Below, piece after piece: positions 1 to 9,938 of a stretch of 43,842 bases of DNA. The notes under the pieces were generated by a model, which ran no database searches, was not told the origin of the DNA, and worked only from the letters and a program-made list of their open reading frames with translations. Positions within the stretch are counted from its first letter, which is position 1. Each line of letters opens with the position of its first letter. A program made the translations under genes and the position numbers. This DNA comes from Deltaproteobacteria bacterium (lineage in GTDB: Bacteria > UBA10199 > 2-02-FULL-44-16 > JAAZCA01): the NCBI GenBank assembly GCA_018645265.1, contig JABGOS010000049.1, positions 1-43,842 on the forward strand, written 5' to 3'.

Positions 1-351
<351 letters not shown>

Positions 352-477
352 AATTCTGAAAAATTTCATTGAAGGGCTAACCTCCAATGAAGATTTTGTA
401 ATACATTCACATCGATTAAGAAATCGATGAGCCCGTTCAAACTCGACAATATCACTTCTTAGTGATTCGCTATTCAG

Positions 478-493
478 TTTTCAAAGAGCAATT
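478..493 (-). promoter_or_regulatory. boxA-like antitermination element in the rRNA leader
   Basis: The reverse complement reads TTGCTCTTTGAAAAC, close to the boxA consensus TGCTCTTTAACA, between the candidate promoter and 16S. Confidence 0.55.
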
Positions 494-593
494 TGGCACA
501 AAAAAGATAACCTCCGCCTGGCAACCGCTCTAACTGAGCGTTTTTACTAACTTTCTTTATTGCCGTAAAGGCTATCCCTCAAGCGTGACGGAG

Positions 594-622
594 CTTCTAC
601 AGAATAAATTCCGCTGTGTCAA
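594..622 (-). promoter_or_regulatory. candidate rRNA operon promoter
   Basis: Minus strand: TTGACA (617-622), 17-bp spacer, TAGAAG (594-599), followed by the GC-rich discriminator CTCCGTC; about 245 nt upstream of 16S. Confidence 0.5.
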
Positions 623-731
623 CAGGGATTTAGCGTTTTTTTTCGATTTATTTGAATAAAATTCCGAAAATTTTAACGCCTATAAATCATGGTGTTACAA
701 GCTCTATCCGCCGGAGGATTGGAATATTTCA

Positions 732-1931
732 TCAATTCACTAGGAATTTCGCAAATTTTCTCTTCCCGACCTGCACCGATATAGGGCTATTATGCGGTAA
801 TGTCCAGGCAATATCATCGATTCTCGTATCATCTATCTTAACCGCGCCCTGCTGAATCATTCTCCTAGCCTCAGATTTACTTTTACAGATCTTAAGATCG
901 GTAAGCACATCGACCAGAATTGTTCCACCCTTCACATCGAACTCAGGAATTTCATCTGGCCTACCCTTCTTTTTGAAAATATTTTCAAATTCGTCACGCG
1001 CATTTTTTGCATCATCCTCAGAGTGAAAACGTGCGACGAGTTCCATAGCTAAATTTTCTTTTACAATTTTAGGATGTAATTTTCCAATCACCAACTCTTC
1101 CTTCATCTCTTCAATCTCATCTAATGAAAGATCCGAAAGGAGTTCGTAATAATTCCACATCAGTTCATCCGATATAGACATCACCTTCCCAAATATTTCA
1201 CGAGGCGAATCTGTTATACCAATATAGTTACCATATGACTTGCTCATCTTTTGCACGCCATCTATTCCAACGAGCAGAGGCATGGTAAGAACTACTTGTG
1301 GCTTCTGACCATCCTCCTTCTGAAGTTCACGTCCTACAAGCAAGTTAAATATCTGATCAGTTCCTCCGAGTTCAACATCCGCTTCCAGTGCAACAGAATC
1401 TTGTCCCTGAAGAAGTGGATAGATGAATTCATGAATACGAATAGGATGACCTTCAGTATATCGTTTTTTAAAATCATCGCGCTCTATCATCCTTGCAATC
1501 GTGTACTTCGACGCGAGTCTTAAAAAATCTGGCCCGCTCATCGTACCCAACCATTCGGAATTAAAACGCACCTCAGCTTCTTCTATATCTAAAACCTTAG
1601 ATGCCTGCGATACATAGGTTTCTGCATTCTTCTTTATAAGATCTTCCGATAGCGTCGGACGCGTTTCATCCCTGCCTGATGGATCGCCAATCATTGCGGT
1701 GTAATCACCCATCAGGAAGATCACCTTATGGCCCAAATCCTGAAACTGTCTGAGTTTTTGCATCACAACTGTGTGACCCAGATGAAGATCCGGGGCAGTC
1801 GGATCAAATCCAGCCTTTATGCGAAGTGGCCTATTCTCCTTGAGCTTCTCAACCAGCTCATCTTCACCGACGAGATCAACCGACCCACGTTTGATAAGTT
1901 TTAACTGTTCTTCAATGCTTTTCGTCTTCAT
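732..1931 (-). CDS. tyrS: tyrosyl-tRNA synthetase
   Basis: 399 aa; [35 protein letters not shown] motif and C-terminal S4-like domain (TyrS class I). Confidence 0.95.
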   Translation of the reverse strand: MKTKSIEEQLKLIKRGSVDLVGEDELVEKLKENRPLRIKAGFDPTAPDLHLGHTVVMQKLRQFQDLGHKVIFLMGDYTAMIGDPSGRDETRPTLSEDLIKKNAETYVSQASKVLDIEEAEVRFNSEWLGTMSGPDFLRLASKYTIARMIERDDFKKRYTEGHPIRIHEFIYPLLQGQDSVALEADVELGGTDQIFNLLVGRELQKEDGQKPQVVLTMPLLVGIDGVQKMSKSYGNYIGITDSPREIFGKVMSISDELMWNYYELLSDLSLDEIEEMKEELVIGKLHPKIVKENLAMELVARFHSEDDAKNARDEFENIFKKKGRPDEIPEFDVKGGTILVDVLTDLKICKSKSEARRMIQQGAVKIDDTRIDDIAWTLPHNSPISVQVGKRKFAKFLVN

Positions 1932-2040
1932 AGGAGGCTGAATTTACAAGACAAAACCGATTATGTCCAGATCGAATCAGCCCTTTTATTTTACATAATT
2001 ATCATATAGTATGCCGTTCTAATGAAAGGGGGAGGTTATT

Positions 2041-3102
2041 ATGAAGAACGCGTTAACTTTAGCTGTAGCGATGTTTGTAGCGATATTTATTGCAGGATGC
2101 GGTTCAGGCAGTGGAACGGGAAGCGATGCAGCCATACAGGTTATCGGTGAAGTTAGTGGACTAAATTCATCTATCGCCGCCAACCCATCAAACGAAGCGA
2201 ATTTTAGCTTAGCCAAAGCTACGTTTGATCCGGACCAGACAAACGCTCGTTGCCCTGACACGGATCAGTCGAACTCCTTCACCACCACACCAACAGCCTA
2301 TAATGTACTTATTAAAAAATTCACACTTTTAGGCTCAGTGGCATCGGGAACAGCCGATTACGACCTGATAGATGTTGCAACACCGGCTGCGGCTACAGAG
2401 GTGGATTTCAGCACGAATAACATATTTCTTTCAAGCGCCACACTCCCGCCTGTAGGTACGTATGACGGTATCGCAATTGAGGTCTTCTATATTGGGGAAA
2501 CTATCCCTATGGTCGTTCCTGATGTGAATGCAGAAAATGGAGTGTCTAACTTCACAATAGCCAATTACGAAACACGTGGTTATTTCTATGATGTTGGCAA
2601 TGTCGATCCACGCGATGTTACCATACTCACAGAAGCTTTCACCCCAGGAACCGAAAATGAATACTGGGTCGACCGAGATTCAACAGGTTCCACGCCATTT
2701 GACCTCATCGATGTAACCGGAACACATCCATCCATGGTCTTGGATCTCTGGAGTGACGACAATTTCTGGTGCGAAAATGCTACGACTGACTGTGCTGATG
2801 GCTATCGCGATCCTATGACAATCTGTACGCGCGCCACAGGCAACTGCGATCCAACCACACAGGGTACGGATTTTACGTTTGAAATAACTGGTGCTATGAC
2901 TGAGCTAGTAATTCCTGCCGCTAGTACCGCAACTACATATACCATTACTATGACTTTTGACGTGAGTAATGGTTTTACATTCTGGGGCGATACAAACTTT
3001 CCTGATGTAACCACGGAATCGTTTGAAACATATCGCGTAGGATACGACTGCGGATATAGAATCATGTTCCCAAATGTATCGATTACCTTAAGCTCGACAT
3101 AA
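2041..3102 (+). CDS. putative lipoprotein of unknown function
   Basis: 353 aa with signal peptide and lipobox (AIFIAGC); GGGGGAGG ribosome-binding site just upstream. Confidence 0.75.
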   Translation: MKNALTLAVAMFVAIFIAGCGSGSGTGSDAAIQVIGEVSGLNSSIAANPSNEANFSLAKATFDPDQTNARCPDTDQSNSFTTTPTAYNVLIKKFTLLGSVASGTADYDLIDVATPAAATEVDFSTNNIFLSSATLPPVGTYDGIAIEVFYIGETIPMVVPDVNAENGVSNFTIANYETRGYFYDVGNVDPRDVTILTEAFTPGTENEYWVDRDSTGSTPFDLIDVTGTHPSMVLDLWSDDNFWCENATTDCADGYRDPMTICTRATGNCDPTTQGTDFTFEITGAMTELVIPAASTATTYTITMTFDVSNGFTFWGDTNFPDVTTESFETYRVGYDCGYRIMFPNVSITLSST

Positions 3103-3137
3103 AGCATCGAATAGATCTCACGTATTTCTTGAGTAAT

Positions 3138-3168
3138 AAAAACGCGGCCATCTTGGTCGCGTTTTTTT
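3138..3168. terminator. bidirectional intrinsic terminator between convergent genes
   Basis: AAAACGCGGCCATCTTGGTCGCGTTTTTTT: GC-rich stem with flanking A and T runs. Confidence 0.8.
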
Positions 3169-3172
3169 GCCG

Positions 3173-3193
3173 AAAAGGTGTCGGACACCTTTT
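3173..3193. repeat. REP-like palindrome AAAAGGTGTCGGACACCTTTT
   Basis: Perfect palindrome around a central G; same core as copies at 34.5 kb and 41.7 kb; abuts the ymdB-like stop codon. Confidence 0.8.
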
Positions 3194-3981
3194 TATATTT
3201 TCTCACTAATGCGTTTTATAGATTTGCTAAGACCGGTTTTCTCATTCACATCGATAAGAACGCCGTCGATGGTAACCCCCTCCTCCGCAACCTTGAATTT
3301 CCTTTTTTCTCCAGTAAGGAAGCGGTGGATAGCTACCTCCTTATCGAGCCCTATTACAGAGCCATGCGGCCCCGTCATTCCAAGATCTGATATGTAAGCT
3401 GTACCCTTAGGGAGCACCTCTTCATCAGCTGTCTGAACGTGCGTATGCGTGCCCAGGAGAGCTGTTACCTTACCATCTAAATACCATCCCAATGCCCTTT
3501 TTTCACTAGTCGCCTCTGCATGGAAATCAATCAATACAACGTCAGACTGTCTCTTAATCTCCGGCAGCAACTTATCTATTGAATGAAAGGGATTTTCTGC
3601 CAAATGACCCTTCTCGGACATATACACCACACCCTGAAGGCTGATGACCCCTATTCTCACACCATTCCCAGCAGCGAACCCCCCCCAACCCTTACCAGGT
3701 AGCGCTGCATTCACGTTGTGTGGCCTCAGGATGGGATGAGAATCAAAATATGGATGAATGGTATTATGTTCCCAAATATGATTGCCAGCGGTCAATACAT
3801 TGACCGGGCTTTCAAGTATTTCATCGGCAGTCTTTGGGGTGAGTCCCCTTCCACCAGCAGCATTTTCAGCATTGGCGATAACGAAGTCTACCCTATGCTC
3901 CCTGATCAAAACTGGCAGCAAATCCCGAAATACTTCCCTTCCGGGCCTGCCGAATATGTCACCTATTGCAAGTATCTTCAT
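3193..3981 (-). CDS. ymdB: YmdB-family metallophosphoesterase (TIGR00282-like)
   Basis: 262 aa; GDIFGRPGR, ANAENAAGGRGLT, GNHIWE, DFHAEATSEK, GTHTHVQTADE motifs; next to rny. Confidence 0.92.
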   Translation of the reverse strand: MKILAIGDIFGRPGREVFRDLLPVLIREHRVDFVIANAENAAGGRGLTPKTADEILESPVNVLTAGNHIWEHNTIHPYFDSHPILRPHNVNAALPGKGWGGFAAGNGVRIGVISLQGVVYMSEKGHLAENPFHSIDKLLPEIKRQSDVVLIDFHAEATSEKRALGWYLDGKVTALLGTHTHVQTADEEVLPKGTAYISDLGMTGPHGSVIGLDKEVAIHRFLTGEKRKFKVAEEGVTIDGVLIDVNEKTGLSKSIKRISEKI

Positions 3982-3993
3982 GAAATGAAATCA

Positions 3994-4075
3994 AATTAAG
4001 ATTAAGATTTAGGCTAAGGTTGAGTAAAAGACATATCCCAAGCTAAACTCGACCTTAACCTTAACCTTGACCTTT
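3994..4075. repeat. degenerate AAGGTTAAG-type imperfect inverted repeat
   Basis: AAGATTAAGATTTAGGCTAAGGTTGAGT pairs with ACTCGACCTTAACCTTAACCTTGACCTT at about 22 of 28 positions. Confidence 0.6.
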
Positions 4076-5648
4076 ATTTTGCGTATTCAGTTGCTCTCGT
4101 TTCACGAATGACTGTAACCTTAATCTGTCCCGGATAGGTCATCTCCTGTTCGATCTTCTTCGCAATATCCTTGGAAAGAACAACGGACTCAGCGTCATTG
4201 AGATTTTCATTTTGCACCATGACGCGAATTTCACGACCAGCCTGGATAGCATATGCTTTACTGACACCCTTGAAAGAGTATGAAATTTTTTCAAGATCCT
4301 CAACGCGCTTGACGTAAGCCTCAAGGACTTCCCGTCTTGCTCCAGGCCTCGCTCCTGAAAGAGCATCTGCCGCATCGACTACGAGATCCAGTGCTGATGT
4401 CTGCTCTATATCCTCATGGTGTGCACCGATAGCCTGACAGATATCCGGATCCTCACGATATTTCTTAGCATACTCCATACCTATGAGAGCATGACTACCC
4501 TCTACCTCATGGCTTACGGCCTTTCCTATATCATGCAGCAGTCCAGCGCGTTTCGCCTTTGCTTCATCGACTCCAAGCTCTGCAGCCATCATCCCGGAGA
4601 GGTATGCAACCTGTTTCGTATGATCCAAAACGTTCTGTGCAAAACTGTAGCGATACTTGAGTGAACCTAAAAGCCTCACGAGTTCAGGATGAACGTTCGG
4701 AACATTGAGTTCAAGACAGAGCTGCTCACCTGTTTCCTTGATAGTGGACTCAACTTCCTTCGTAGCTTTCTCCACCATCTCCTCGATCCTAGTTGGATGA
4801 ATCCTTCCATCCGCAATAAGATTTTCGAGAGAGATTCTAGCGATCTCACGTCGCACAGGATTAAAACCGGACAGAATGACTGCCTCAGGCGTATCATCGA
4901 TAACAATATCGATACCTGTAGCCGCCTCTAGCGCCCTGATATTTCTTCCCTCCCTACCGATGATACGACCTTTCATTTCATCAGATGGAAGTTGAACGAC
5001 TGATATCGCGCGCTCGGAAACATAATCCGAAGCCATTCTCTCCATAGCGGTAGCCAATACGAATTTTGATTTCTTAGCAGCCTCCTCCTTCGCTTTCTCC
5101 TCAACCTCCAATATCATTCTCGCAGCATCCCGCTTTGCTTCCTCCATCATAGATTCGGTAAGTTGTCTCTTAGCCTCATCTGACGAGATACCGGCAATCT
5201 GTTCCAACTGCCTTCTCGTATCTGAAACTAGATCTATATAGCGCTTTTCCAATCCATCGATATGCTTTTTCTTATCCTCTATGGATTGCTCAACTCTATG
5301 AGTTTCCTCTTCCTTCTTCTCGAGGAGATTAAACTTCTTTTCAAGATTATCTTCCTTCGTCTGCAGTCTCTTTTCCATCGACTGCAGTTCTTTGTTTTTT
5401 TCCTGGCACTCCCTTTCAAATTCAGTTTTTGCTTGAAGCTTTATATCCTTCGCCTCAAGTTCCGCATCCTTCTTAGTATTACGAGCATCATGCTCAGCGT
5501 CCTTCAGAACCGAAGAGGCTTTACTCTCAGCCTCCTCAAGTTTCTTTTTACTAACCTGCCTACGAATCAGAGAACCCACCAAAAGACCGAAAAACAGTGA
5601 TCCGATTCCAATTAATACAATTTGCCAAAGTTCTAAGCTCACATCCAC
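4074..5648 (-). CDS. rny: ribonuclease Y
   Basis: 524 aa; N-terminal TM, long coiled coil, KH domain ([15 protein letters not shown]), HD domain ([10 protein letters not shown]). Confidence 0.96.
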   Translation of the reverse strand: MDVSLELWQIVLIGIGSLFFGLLVGSLIRRQVSKKKLEEAESKASSVLKDAEHDARNTKKDAELEAKDIKLQAKTEFERECQEKNKELQSMEKRLQTKEDNLEKKFNLLEKKEEETHRVEQSIEDKKKHIDGLEKRYIDLVSDTRRQLEQIAGISSDEAKRQLTESMMEEAKRDAARMILEVEEKAKEEAAKKSKFVLATAMERMASDYVSERAISVVQLPSDEMKGRIIGREGRNIRALEAATGIDIVIDDTPEAVILSGFNPVRREIARISLENLIADGRIHPTRIEEMVEKATKEVESTIKETGEQLCLELNVPNVHPELVRLLGSLKYRYSFAQNVLDHTKQVAYLSGMMAAELGVDEAKAKRAGLLHDIGKAVSHEVEGSHALIGMEYAKKYREDPDICQAIGAHHEDIEQTSALDLVVDAADALSGARPGARREVLEAYVKRVEDLEKISYSFKGVSKAYAIQAGREIRVMVQNENLNDAESVVLSKDIAKKIEQEMTYPGQIKVTVIRETRATEYAK

Positions 5649-5751
5649 CTCCTATATGTTAACCACGCACCTGCGTATCTACATGCCATCGTGTATGAGT
5701 CGAAATATCTACTCAACCTGAACACGCGTACACGCTAACACGTGGGATCTT

Positions 5752-6315
5752 TTAACAACGAATAATCCTCTCCTCAGTAACTATCCAATCTACCTTCTTC
5801 CCCGCTACAGCAACAGGCAGCTGAGATACCACCTGAAAATCATAAGCAAGAGCAATTCTATCTCCGCTGAACTCAGCTAAACAACTGTCATAAAAACCCT
5901 TACCAAAGCCTATCCTTCCACCCTTCAAATCGAATACCACTCCTGGCACAATCAATGCGTTGAGATAACTCACATCCCTGAGTTTACTCTGTTTATCTGT
6001 AGGTTCTAGCTTGCCATGCATTCCAGGTTCTAGTTCCCCAAGATTCATCGTTCGATAATATGCAGCGCCAGCACCTTCAGGGGTGAAGGTTGGATAATAC
6101 AGTTCCTTTCTATTCTTATCACCCTCCTTGAAAAGAAGGTCTGTACGCACTTCACTTCCAAAGGAGGAATATAAACCTATGCGCGTTGCCAACCTAAATT
6201 CCTCCATGAGCAAGATCTTTCTCTGAATACTATCGCACGCTCCCCTCACAAACTCTTCACTGAGTTCATCGCGGGTTGAAAGAACTCTGTTGTACAATTG
6301 AAGCTTGGATTCCAT
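5752..6315 (-). CDS. 5-formyltetrahydrofolate cyclo-ligase
   Basis: IVPGVVFDLKGGRIGFGKGFYD signature; downstream of zapA and 6S RNA as in many proteobacteria. Start set at MESKLQ. Confidence 0.9.
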   Translation of the reverse strand: MESKLQLYNRVLSTRDELSEEFVRGACDSIQRKILLMEEFRLATRIGLYSSFGSEVRTDLLFKEGDKNRKELYYPTFTPEGAGAAYYRTMNLGELEPGMHGKLEPTDKQSKLRDVSYLNALIVPGVVFDLKGGRIGFGKGFYDSCLAEFSGDRIALAYDFQVVSQLPVAVAGKKVDWIVTEERIIRC

Positions 6316-6681
6316 GAAATCACCTCGCAATGATTACTTCATAACGAGACTGATGGAGAGTATCTGAGTGGAGTAACTGAAGGTTTTCTGCACCATATCC
6401 ATATACGACGATAGGCGCTTTCTATTTTATTATAACGATCGGCCCTACAAGTGAACAACACATCGAAACAGCCAATCGGAATACATGAAAAAACCTTCAA
6501 ATCAATCTCTTATAAGATCTTTCTCTCTAGGATAACGCTTCCAATGCGCTATCAAAAAACTCTTATCAGCCTCTGATCAATACTAATCGAGCTATACTTT
6601 ATCCCTAAAAATATTTCAATATCCAAAAAACATAACTCATCTTAATTATCTATTTGTAAATTATATCAATTAATTAAAAAA

Positions 6682-6872
6682 ATCCCCCGCAATTGGGCGT
6701 GTGACACCTGGAATTTTGAACCCAACCTTTACAGGTGGGTGATCTTATTGCCGCTTTAGGCTTCCCCTCAACGATCTCAGGGCCTGCACACCACAGCAAG
6801 AGAAAATCCCCTAATTTTATTTATCGGTTCTAAAATTATACGGTACCAAGCACGCTCCCAGCAGGGGAAATT
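6682..6872 (-). ncRNA. ssrS: 6S RNA
   Basis: Minus strand contains GGUUGGGUUCAAAAUUCCAGGUGUCACACGCCCAAUUGCGGGGGAUUUUUU with a long closing stem (UCCCCUGC/GCGGGGGA, UGGG/CCCA, CGUG/CACG) and a T-run; lies between zapA and the 5-FTHF cyclo-ligase gene. Confidence 0.85.
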
Positions 6873-6932
6873 CAAAAACGTCAAATATTAACGTCTCTGA
6901 ATCACTTTAAGGATTTAAAAGAGCAATGATAA

Positions 6933-7211
6933 TTACATCTGTAAATCAATAAGTTCGATCAAATCTTCGACCTTCTTCTCAACCTTTTGAAAACGATCCT
7001 TACGGTCACTTCTAAACTTGAAATACTCATCTGCTATATTCATAGCTGCAAGTATCGCCACATTTAGAGAGGCAACTGATTTTGTATTTTGGATGACCTC
7101 GTTGATCTTCTGGTCCACGAATTTCGCAACCTTCACCACATAATCATCATTAGAATCGCTTTTGATCATGAACTTCTGACCCATGATCGAAATTTCCATT
7201 GTCCTTTTCAT
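6933..7211 (-). CDS. zapA: cell division protein ZapA
   Basis: MKRTMEISIMGQKFMIKSDSNDDYVVKVAKFVDQKINEV...VASLNVAILAAMNIADEYFK, ZapA family. Confidence 0.88.
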   Translation of the reverse strand: MKRTMEISIMGQKFMIKSDSNDDYVVKVAKFVDQKINEVIQNTKSVASLNVAILAAMNIADEYFKFRSDRKDRFQKVEKKVEDLIELIDLQM

Positions 7212-7360
7212 CACTTGAGATCCCCTATGTTTATTAACATATATAATGATAAGGCTTGCTTGCCGGTGAGTCAAGCGAATAGGAATGCTGTTTATCTTTA
7301 AAATACGGGCTATTCCATGGAAAGGCTGGAATCTGATTTAGCAATGCATGAAGGATCCCT

Positions 7361-9352
7361 TCAAACAAGAAGAAAGAGTATCTCCCTATTGGGTATATCG
7401 ATCTCCTCAACCTCGATACGAACTTTATCACCGATCTTATATCTTTTTTTCCCTTTTTTTCCAATAAGTTGCATCTCTTCCTCATGATAGAAATAGCTGT
7501 CATCATCAAGACTACTTATATGAACCAACCCTTCCACGAAGAATTCTATCAACTCTACAAAAAAGCCAAATTTGGTGACATGGGATATTACCCCATCATA
7601 CTCTTCACCAATTCTATCCTGCATGAATAGTGCTGCATGAAGCTTGGCCATCTCACGCTCAGCCTGCATAGCAACACGCTCACGGCGAGAACAGTGTTCC
7701 GCAATCTGCTGGAGTTTCAGAGCAGTCTGCTTTAATTTTGATTTTGCCTCAAGCGATCGTGTCAGCAGACGATGCACAACCAGATCCGGATACCTCCGAA
7801 TCGGCGAGGTAAAGTGACAGTAACATTTCGAAGCCAAACCGTAATGACCAAGGTTCTCATTACCATACATCGCCTGTGACATTGACCTTAGAAGCATATG
7901 ATTCACTAAACGTTCTTCAGGCTTCCCTCTAACAAGGTCGACAATCTTTCCAAGTTTTCCTGTCGATGCACCCTTCTCTATATTAAACTTATATCCAAGA
8001 TTATGAAGCAGCAAAGAGAGTTCGCGTAATTTTTCCTCGGGCGGAGGTTCATGTACTCGATATATACATCCCACCTCACGCTCAGTTAGAAACCTTGCAA
8101 CAGCCTCATTTGCTGCGATCATAAACTCCTCAATCATCATGTGACCGATATGACGTTCTGATCGTACAATTTCTGAAATATCTCCCTGCATATCTATGAG
8201 TATTTCAGGTTCGGGTAGATCGAAGTCGATTGAACCTCGCCTAATCCTCTCCTTCCTGAAATAGCTGAAGCAGCGTTCCATCGTCTCAAGCTGAGAAATA
8301 ATATCCTTATTCTGTTCTATAACATTTTCATCTTTCTCAACCAGAATCTGTTTCACAGCAGTATACGTCATTCTTTTTTTGCTTCTTATCACACTGCGAT
8401 ACATATCACTTCTGATGATTTTACCATCCGGACTCACATCCATCTCAGCAGTTACAGTCAATCTATCTTCGTCCGGACGTAGGCTACACCTGTCATTGGA
8501 AAGAGCTTCAGGAAGCATAGGCAAACAATCACCCGGGAAATATACAGACGTACCCCTACTATAAGCTTCATCATCCAGTGGTGAACCGGGGGAGATATAG
8601 AATGAAACATCAGCAATAGAAACCCAGAGGCGTATGACACCATCATCCACCTGCTGGACCGCCACCGCATCGTCAAAGTCTTTGGCAGTTTCACCATCTA
8701 TCGTGATAAATGATATTTCTCTAAGATCCTTACGAGGATCGTCTTCCTCAAAAGCTGCCTCCGCCCTTTCGCACGACCGTCTTGCATCTGCTTCAACCTC
8801 ATCAGTAAATTCTCGCACCAGTTGATGCCTAGCTATCACTGCAGATTTTTCAGTTGCAACATCCCCTCGAGGCCCCAAAACATCAACAACCCTACCAGTC
8901 ATAGGTTGATCACCAGATGGATAGCTCTCTATTTCAACCACTACGTTATCACCATGTTTTGCATCACCGATAAATTTATCTTTAACGATAATTCTATGTC
9001 TGACGCGTCGGTCATCAGCTACAACCTGCCACGCCTTACCTTGACGCTCTAACCTACCCATCAGAGTAGTAACCCTTCTCTCCACAACTTCTATGATTCT
9101 TCCTTCCGGCAGACCCTTTCTACCTTCCATAAGAGTTGTCTTTACCAGATCCCTATGAAGTGCATCACCTATATACCGTGCAGGAACAAAGACATCCTCC
9201 TGATCAGGATTCGCAGTCATGACGAATCCATAACCATCTCGATGGAGGGATAACTCCCCTACACAGGAAGGCCCCTTAGACTTGGCAATATATTTACTCT
9301 TCCTACTGCCATGGTGTTTGCCAGCACTACGCTTTTTTTTCTTTTTCATCAT
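7361..9352 (-). CDS. rnr: ribonuclease R
   Basis: 663 aa; cold-shock domain, RNB catalytic motif DGETAKDFDDAVAV, HFTSPIRRYPDLVVHR, C-terminal S1 domain. Confidence 0.95.
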   Translation of the reverse strand: MMKKKKKRSAGKHHGSRKSKYIAKSKGPSCVGELSLHRDGYGFVMTANPDQEDVFVPARYIGDALHRDLVKTTLMEGRKGLPEGRIIEVVERRVTTLMGRLERQGKAWQVVADDRRVRHRIIVKDKFIGDAKHGDNVVVEIESYPSGDQPMTGRVVDVLGPRGDVATEKSAVIARHQLVREFTDEVEADARRSCERAEAAFEEDDPRKDLREISFITIDGETAKDFDDAVAVQQVDDGVIRLWVSIADVSFYISPGSPLDDEAYSRGTSVYFPGDCLPMLPEALSNDRCSLRPDEDRLTVTAEMDVSPDGKIIRSDMYRSVIRSKKRMTYTAVKQILVEKDENVIEQNKDIISQLETMERCFSYFRKERIRRGSIDFDLPEPEILIDMQGDISEIVRSERHIGHMMIEEFMIAANEAVARFLTEREVGCIYRVHEPPPEEKLRELSLLLHNLGYKFNIEKGASTGKLGKIVDLVRGKPEERLVNHMLLRSMSQAMYGNENLGHYGLASKCYCHFTSPIRRYPDLVVHRLLTRSLEAKSKLKQTALKLQQIAEHCSRRERVAMQAEREMAKLHAALFMQDRIGEEYDGVISHVTKFGFFVELIEFFVEGLVHISSLDDDSYFYHEEEMQLIGKKGKKRYKIGDKVRIEVEEIDIPNREILFLLV

Positions 9353-9388
9353 TGAATGTCGATTCTGAAAGTCACCCCGACAGGAGCA

Positions 9389-9775
9389 TCAATCGAAAGT
9401 TCCGTTGGTGGAATTGTACGTAAAGGTGGTAACGTTGATGCCATCGTTATATGTGTAACTGTGATCCGCATCCTTACTCCATGCTGAATCCTGCAGGCCA
9501 TTTGCCAAGAGCGCTGAAAAACATGTGGAACATGGTGAGCCTACCGCAGTCATATCCAAAACCACTGGATAATTCCCATCTGTCGATGTGGTTGCGGCAT
9601 CGTTAGCTCTATATATTGCGAGGCTGCTTCGGAGAGCACCCACTGTGCTCTCCATCGAGCTATCCTTGGCATTGTCGGAAAGGTTGATAAATCTAGGCAA
9701 TCCAGTGACCGCAAGAACACCGAGCATAGCAACTACCAAAATCAACTCAAAAAGCGTAAATCCGCGTTCTCTCAT
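9389..9775 (-). CDS. type IV pilin-like / pseudopilin protein
   Basis: Prepilin cleavage/methylation motif RERGFTLFELILVVAMLGVLAV with Glu5; Cys pair CSTC. Confidence 0.88.
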   Translation of the reverse strand: MRERGFTLFELILVVAMLGVLAVTGLPRFINLSDNAKDSSMESTVGALRSSLAIYRANDAATTSTDGNYPVVLDMTAVGSPCSTCFSALLANGLQDSAWSKDADHSYTYNDGINVTTFTYNSTNGTFD

Positions 9776-9938
9776 CCATCCCCCCTAAATTTCGGTGATT
9801 ATCCCTAATCGAATGCAAAAATGCAATCGATTGGATTGTAGAAATAGTACTAATGACCCAATGGACGACCTTGTGGATCGCAGGATCTATTTAGAATTCT
9901 AGCAGCAATGAGGATAATGTTAGGCCTACATACATCCA

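Noticed and set aside
2802-3206. 134-aa minus-strand ORF
   Set aside because: Antisense to the lipoprotein gene and overlaps the terminator.
5262-5600. Leu/Phe-rich 112-aa ORF resembling a membrane protein
   Set aside because: Antisense to the Lys/Glu-rich coiled coil of RNase Y, which yields Leu/Phe codons by complementarity.
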